From Epiperipatus broadwayi (Eukaryota > Onychophora > Udeonychophora > Euonychophora > Peripatidae): DNA of 64,000 nt. The translations under genes and the position numbers were made by a program. Of the stretch, positions 58,441 through 64,000 are shown piece after piece (within the stretch, counting starts at the first letter, position 1; every line of letters begins with the position of its first letter). Location of the stretch: contig JAQFVV010000063.1 of assembly GCA_028023455.1 (NCBI GenBank), forward strand, positions 3,283,081 to 3,347,080, given 5' to 3'. The notes beneath the pieces are model-generated. The model worked only from the letters and a program-made list of their open reading frames with translations. It was not told where the DNA came from and ran no database searches.

Positions 58441-60139
58441 CAATATTTAATATATCAATTTCTCAAATAAATAATATTAGTGCCATAGGCATTTATATAT
58501 GATCTTAACTCAATATGAATAAAGCATTTCTATAGGGTATAAAAACAGCTAATACATTTTTACTAGTGATGATTTTAAAAATGATGTAGCTATTTGTAAT
58601 CTAATTAAGCTTATGTTAACCAGATAACAAACAGTTACTGTATACCTTCCACATTTCTATTTTGTATTTTTACAAGAAAACATGGCATACCTGATATTTA
58701 AGGCATTGAATTCTTATTTCCCATTAAAAAGTGACCCTAGGTGGTTTAATGCAGTTGTAGTGACATATTCTGTAGCTGAAAATTCATGGACCACGGTTCC
58801 AGTTCTATTTCTTTTGATGTTCTAACTTTTTATGCACCTCCAGCTATTAAACCATTAGATTTTTTTTTTAAATTAAGAAGTTTTTTTGTATTGTCAATGC
58901 AGATTAAAATAACCTATGCTATTTAACTGCATTCTGTAATTTTTAGTGAAATATTTACCAAATGGATTTGACATATTCACCAAATGTAAGATATAATTCA
59001 TTGAATCTTTTAATTGATATTTAAGAAAACAATTTACTTTCCAGACAGGAATAAACTAAACTTTTATATGCTGACTATGAATAAACATATCCTTATAGCA
59101 AAGCATTTACTTCAAGAATACTATTACTTATTAAAATTAGAAAGCAATAATCTGAGTAGCAATAAGATTATTGAACTCTAATGATATGTGATATTTTATA
59201 CACTGGATATTGATTTTAAGTTATTAGTAATAAAGATGTTTTTTTCACATGTTTTAAAAATGTTATAGCAATTAACTTCACTATATACATATTTTTAAGA
59301 ATAAATTACTTTTTATTAGCTTTTACTCAATGCAAGTTTAAATCTCACTAAAGATTATGCTTAAAAAATAATTATGCTTTGATTAGAATTTGGGGAGTTG
59401 TATTTTTTTAATCCATGAAGTCATACTAAAGTATTTGTTTGCATTTAGGTGAGGTGTTTCCATAACTTACCTCATTACATAGGATTTTATAATAAATTAT
59501 TTTTTTCTTCTATAGATTTCTGATTTGTAAGACATAGTTGATTTGCATGATAGAAAGATTTTTAAACGTCATATTTTGGATGTTAATGTTTGTCCATCTG
59601 ATACATAATTATGTATATGCTATATTATTTGTAATTTAGTATTTTAAATATTTAGCCATTTTATAAAGAAGTAAGATCATTCTAATCTCAGGAGAAAAAA
59701 AAAGACTATACAGATAAGTATTGTAATTGCTATATAAACCAATCCATGAAATGCAAATATATTCATATACCTTTAGTCTTTTTATTTGATATCTTGTAAT
59801 GGTATTTTTCTGCATCGAAAGGTACTTTTTGAATTTCAAGAATTTTTAATTAGCTATCCATTATATTTTCTGTTTGGACACTGTTTACAAAAGAAAACAA
59901 TTAATATTATATATTTTTATAATGTCTTTGAGATATTTATAACATAAATGTTGTTTGACCTCTCATTCCAAAACCTTGTTTAAATTCAAAATAAAATGTA
60001 TCTTGTGGAGATACAACTCATTTGCCATACATAGACAATGCCATGAAAATGTCTCCTTACAATAATGGATTTTATAACATCACAATCTTCCTATCATATA
60101 ATAATCTGAAGCAGTTTTAAATGAAATTTTCTAATGCTG
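58441..60139. other. AT-rich DNA, nothing recognised
   Basis: No gene, RNA or element ends were identified on either strand. Confidence 0.5.
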
Positions 60140-60172
60140 TTACAACTGAAACACAGGTTTAATATATACCTA

Positions 60173-60203
<31 letters not shown>

Positions 60204-60440
60204 GTAATATATAGGGTATATGAGCACAGACTTTCACACAACCCACCACTCTCCACTCTATCTAATAACACTGATACACTTAAACACATATATGTTGAAA
60301 AGATAAATAATCCCCAATATACGTATTTCATGCTAAACCAGCAATCATCAGTTGGTCCAGATTATCATCTCTACACATATATACTATAAGTGCTCAGCTA
60401 TATATTAAGACAGACAATTCTCATACTTTAATGCTGTTAT
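60140..60440 (-). mobile_element. Family B hammerhead element, single-arm copy
   Basis: Starts with ACTGAAACACAGGTTTAATA, the family B end. A (TA)n run at about 60177-60202 follows, then GTAATATATAGGGTATATGA, TTTCACACAACCCACCACTC, the hammerhead, and AAGTGCTCAG. Confidence 0.8.
60308..60364 (-). ncRNA. Type I hammerhead ribozyme, family B, intact core
   Basis: Same fold as the copy at 56605-56661: TAATC/GATTA and CCAA/TTGG stem I, CTGATGA, TGCT/AGCA stem II, GAAA, ATACGTAT stem III, A at the cleavage site. Only the stem I internal loop differs. Confidence 0.86.
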
Positions 60441-60844
60441 GTTATGTTGGTAGCGAGTCCATGTTTCACATCCTTATACACAATTAATTTAATTACATTA
60501 ATTATAGAAAAATCATATTTCAACTTGCAAAATGCAGTAGCAAAACAATGGAATCTGTGTTGCATCTTTACACTAAAGACAATTCTTCTGTTTACACTGA
60601 TTCACTTTTGTAAGTTAATTACCATCCAATATAAAAATTGACGACTTTTTTCCTACCACTGCACTTGAGAAGTTCTAGCATTAATTATTAAGACAAAGTC
60701 TTTTTTTGTAAGTAGGAAGCAAAACATTAAAAAGATTCTGTGCATCATCTTTAGAATGGATATGATTTATTAATTTCAATGCTTCAAAAAATATCCAAAG
60801 TGGCCATGACAATAAACAATCATATTTCCTCTGCAGTTTTAATT

Positions 60845-60895
60845 GCAAGCATGAAGAATGGTGATCATGTGATGTTTATTGGCAGTTTTAATTGG
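60845..60895 (+). mobile_element. Family A terminal fragment
   Basis: GCAAGCATGAAGAATGGTGA followed by TCATGTGATGTTTATTGG matches the right end of the family A element at 14190-14233. Nothing else of the element is visible. Confidence 0.65.
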
Positions 60896-61491
60896 CTGAT
60901 CTTTTTGAAGTTAGTGTTGAACTTCTGACATTAAATTTCTATATTTCTTATAAAGATACACACACATTCAATTTATTATTTTGCCAAACACAAAATGCCA
61001 CATTTTACTAGGAATAGAATTAATATCAATAAAACCAGAATTTTTAATAAACTCAATAATAGACTCATTTTTATCCAAAACACATTAATTAAAAGAATTA
61101 TTTTGAGAAGTTTAAAAATCCAAATTGGTAACTTTAATATTTAATAAATTGTTGAAATTAAGTGCAATAAACACTTGCTTTTAAAGAACAAATATCAATA
61201 ATTTTTATTTGTCATTCATTAGACTAGAGATTATCCAATAATAAATATTTCTGAAGTGTAATTTTCACTATACCACTGTCACACAAGGTAGGGACAGAAA
61301 TATTATTCATTATTGGATAATCTCTTGCCTAATGAATAACTAATAAAAATTATTATTATACTTTCATTAAGTGATTTGTGTCAAAGTTGTGAGAGCAACA
61401 CATTTGCCACTTATCAAATGAATTATAGTAATTTACTGTCTATCTATGTATATGTACTAAACAAGATATGTGTAAGAGATTGTGGTCAGGG

Positions 61492-61540
61492 CCAACTGAT
61501 AAGTGCTAATCCAGCATGAAATGTGCATCTTGTGGTTCAT
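61492..61540 (+). ncRNA. Hammerhead ribozyme, family I, first unit (one core change)
   Basis: CCAA, then CTGATAA (G8 changed to A), stem II GTGCT/AGCAT with an AATCC loop, GAAA (61518-61521), short stem III ATG/CAT, C at 61529, then TTGTGG, which pairs with CCAA with one bulge. The stems are good but the G8 change should disable it. Confidence 0.62.
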
Positions 61541-61811
61541 AGATCTTTTTCATGTCTTTGATCATGTTTATGATTATTCCCCACAAGGTGTTAAAAGTGA
61601 ATAGAAACCAGTCCCTCTATCTTGTGTGAAAGTGGTGTATTATTTATTATTGGCTAATCTCTAGACTAATGAATGACTAATAAAAATTAATTAAGTGATT
61701 TGTGTTAAAGTTTAAGGACAGCACATATGACATTTATCAAATAAATGGTAATAATTTTCTATATATATGATGAACAAGATAAAGATATTGTGTAAGAGAT
61801 TGTGGTCTGGG

Positions 61812-61860
61812 CCAACTGATGAGTACTGGTTCAGTATGAAATGTGCATCATAGAGATTAT
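61812..61860 (+). ncRNA. Hammerhead ribozyme, family I, second unit (core intact, stem I weak)
   Basis: CTGATGA (61816-61822), stem II GTACT/AGTAT with a GGTTC loop, GAAA (61838-61841), stem III ATG/CAT, C at 61849. The core is perfect and stem II has compensatory changes against the first unit. Stem I (CCAA with ATAG) no longer pairs. Confidence 0.65.
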
Positions 61861-62006
61861 AGATTTTTTTCACATCTCTGGCTATATGTTTGTCATTACA
61901 TCATACCATAAAGTGTTAGAAGTGGATAGAAACCAATCCCTACTATGCATGAGAGCGATGTAGTGAAAATTACATTACAGAAATATTATTCATTAACAAA
62001 TATCAA

Positions 62007-64000
62007 ATCCGTCAATATTTTTGGAATAAGATTTATTTTTAAATACTTAATCTACGATTTTCTAGTTAACATGAACTTCTTTTGGACTTCCATTTTTTCA
62101 CAGTAATTTTTCTGCCAAAATAAGATGTTTGTGATAATCATTGTATATTGTAATGGTCAGATTTGTACATTCATGGAACAAAATCCAGAGTCCAGGCAAT
62201 ACACCAAAGCTGATCGAGATGAGATGGTGAGATCTCAAATCTGACCAAACTTCAATTCATTTACAGTACTCTATGATTTAAAACCTTATGAGTGACATTT
62301 CTGAGGTTACACATGGGTCTCAATTTCTTCTGCAAGCTGGTTCCAAATAAGGAGAAACACGAGACTCCGGAATTAACAACTTAACTAACATAATGCATAT
62401 TATTCATGCAGATCATTAAAGGAATTTGGAGTTGGGTTGTGAGTAAACAGATGTGAAACAATTTATAATTTAAAATAGGTTTATTAAAACAATTAAAATA
62501 ATTCAACAAACAAAATGTTATTAATTATCCAGTGTTAATATATATAATTAACACCCACAGGTGTCACATAGGTGGTGAGATTATTTTTAATACCACGTTT
62601 TCATCTTAAACATTTTAACTGGATTTATATATGTGTTGTGTGGTCAATAAATCATGCCTATCATATTCTAATACACCAAACTATTCTTTGCTTGGTTTGC
62701 TAATGTTATAAGTTAAAACTCCAGCCTAGGTGACTGCTATATACAGCATTACTATGGCTGGCCTAAATATATTAACAGATGAGCAATTAAATAAGCTCAA
62801 TAACCTATGAACCAAGATTACGATTTCAGACTAATGCTAAAGCATCAATTATAAGGAGGAAAAAAACTAGTTTCTTTTAGAGTCACACCTATAGACTATG
62901 GCCCTAAATGGAATACTAAGAATAAGGTCACAGTGCGAGTAATTCTTCATGGACTTCAGCATCAAATGCTTAGTGCCCTAAGCCCAGATGGCTTGCTAGT
63001 ATAATCAAAATATATCTAGTTCAGGAAAATCGGCTAGGCTTTAAACATGATCTGGATCCTCATGTTCCAATTCTAAAAGATACCATACCTGAACTGTGTG
63101 TATGGAAGCAGCCACCACTGCAAACTCATCAGAAAGACAGCAAGATGTTAATGCACTGATGGACACTTAGTAAGGATATACTCACAATGCATAGTCAGTA
63201 CAAATATGTATAAACTAATTAATTAAGTGCACCTGAACAGATAGTTTCTATCTCGCTAAACTAACACAACCCAGTTCTTAGATTAGCATATTCATTATAT
63301 TCATTGAAAGGGCTAACTAAATTATGAATCTAGTTAATATGCTGAATAATCGCAGTTAAATTAGAGAGGAGAAAGTATATTTAATGGCCTTAACAACATT
63401 AACAATATAATTTTAATATGATCCTTAGCTAGCATCTTACTTCTAACTACAGGTTTTACTAGCTTGTTATTCAAACCTTAATAAACTATAATTTAAATAA
63501 AATAATCATAACAATGAGTGTGTAGTGATCGATTATCTATCAGAATAACATTTCGAAATAGCAATTAACTCAGCCAAATAGCATTCTTAAATATTTAGAT
63601 GGAAAGTTTAATAATGATCTCTCTTTAAAAGTTTACTAAAATAAAATATTTGCTGCCTCGAAATTTTGGCATACTATAACATATATATTAAAATAAATGG
63701 AAGTAAAATAATTAAAACAAAATTATAAGCATGACCGCAGTTTTAAAAAATTTAAATAATAACTGAATACAGTTATTTAGATAAAAGAAATGAAATTACA
63801 TTATTTAAAATTCAGGCAAGTTTTACAATTCATTGTTAGAAATGATTCTATTTACAAAGAAATTAATAATTAAGAGTGAATGTTCATTAATTTACATAAG
63901 CTAAATTAAGATTAAATTACAGATTAATGATTAATTTATAGAGCTCTGCAGTTTGTGAAAAATATTACCAATCTTCTGCAGCTTGGACTTCAGGCATTTG
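62007..64000. other. Unresolved sequence, possibly the edge of an LTR element
   Basis: About 62150-63300 has a less AT-biased composition than neighbouring DNA, but no open frame, tRNA or known motif was found on either strand. TGTAATGGTCAG at about 62149 could be an LTR start, but no second copy lies in the window. After 63350 the sequence is plain AT-rich DNA. Confidence 0.35.

Larger units (their letters stand above)
61187..62006 (+). mobile_element. Family I hammerhead element: tandem dimer with 12-bp target duplication
   Basis: The direct repeat AACAAATATCAA occurs at 61187-61198 and 61995-62006. Inside, two direct units of about 320 bp (from about 61315 and 61640) each contain TTAAGTGATTTGTGT, GTAAGAGATTGTGGTC, a hammerhead, and AAGTGTTAGAAGTGGATAGA-like sequence. 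Inverted ends (AATATTTCTGAAGTGTAATT near 61236 and AATTACATTACAGAAATATT near 61968) enclose them. Tandem units within one insertion are expected if a multimeric or circular RNA template was copied. Confidence 0.78.

Noticed and set aside
62149-62600. Solo LTR starting TGTAATGGTCAG
   Set aside because: No matching end, duplication or second copy in the window, so it is kept only as a possibility in the unresolved region.

Overview
This is a piece of an invertebrate animal nuclear genome. It is very AT-rich, carries animal-type splice signals and one compact host gene, and is otherwise a deep pile of retroelements, foldback elements and (TA)n microsatellites. The species cannot be read from the sequence. 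An arthropod, mollusc or cnidarian would all fit the mix of Penelope-like elements, RTE- and CR1/L2-like LINEs, Ty3/gypsy elements and tRNA-derived SINEs.

Layout. 1-15 kb: foldback elements, a Penelope-like element (PLE) at 6.3-8.2 kb, the tail of a LINE at 8.5-8.9 kb and two SINEs. 15.0-16.2 kb: the one convincing host gene, an intronless-coding TIR-domain protein of 269 residues with a probable 5' UTR intron. 16-29 kb: mostly unrecognised AT-rich DNA with a possible minus-strand exon near 18.8 kb, a SINE, a pogo/Tigger-like DNA element with a LINE tail inside it, and an RTE fragment. 29.9-44.9 kb: one minus-strand Ty3/gypsy element with a perfect 5-bp target duplication. An RTE LINE is inserted in one of its LTRs, and a second, plus-strand gypsy element with very long LTRs is inserted in its body; that second element carries a foldback element in its own LTR. 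44.9-50.4 kb: two Penelope-like elements in opposite orientation and a LINE RT remnant. 50.6-54.7 kb: a nearly full-length but decayed CR1/L2-type LINE with an esterase-like ORF1, endonuclease and RT. 55-62 kb: more foldback elements and a gypsy RT fragment. 62-64 kb: unresolved.

Main discovery. At least five different families of foldback elements carry type I hammerhead ribozyme motifs. I folded each by eye: CTGANGA core, a short stem II, GAAA, a tiny or palindromic stem III, an NUH cleavage triplet, and in most copies a stem I closed by complementary flanks. Several of these elements, and some foldbacks without a visible hammerhead, are flanked by exact 10-14 bp direct repeats, which suggests target-primed reverse transcription rather than cut-and-paste transposition. 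Hammerheads are established components of Penelope-like elements, and autonomous PLE relatives are present here, so the simplest reading is a community of non-autonomous, ribozyme-bearing elements mobilised by PLE enzymes.
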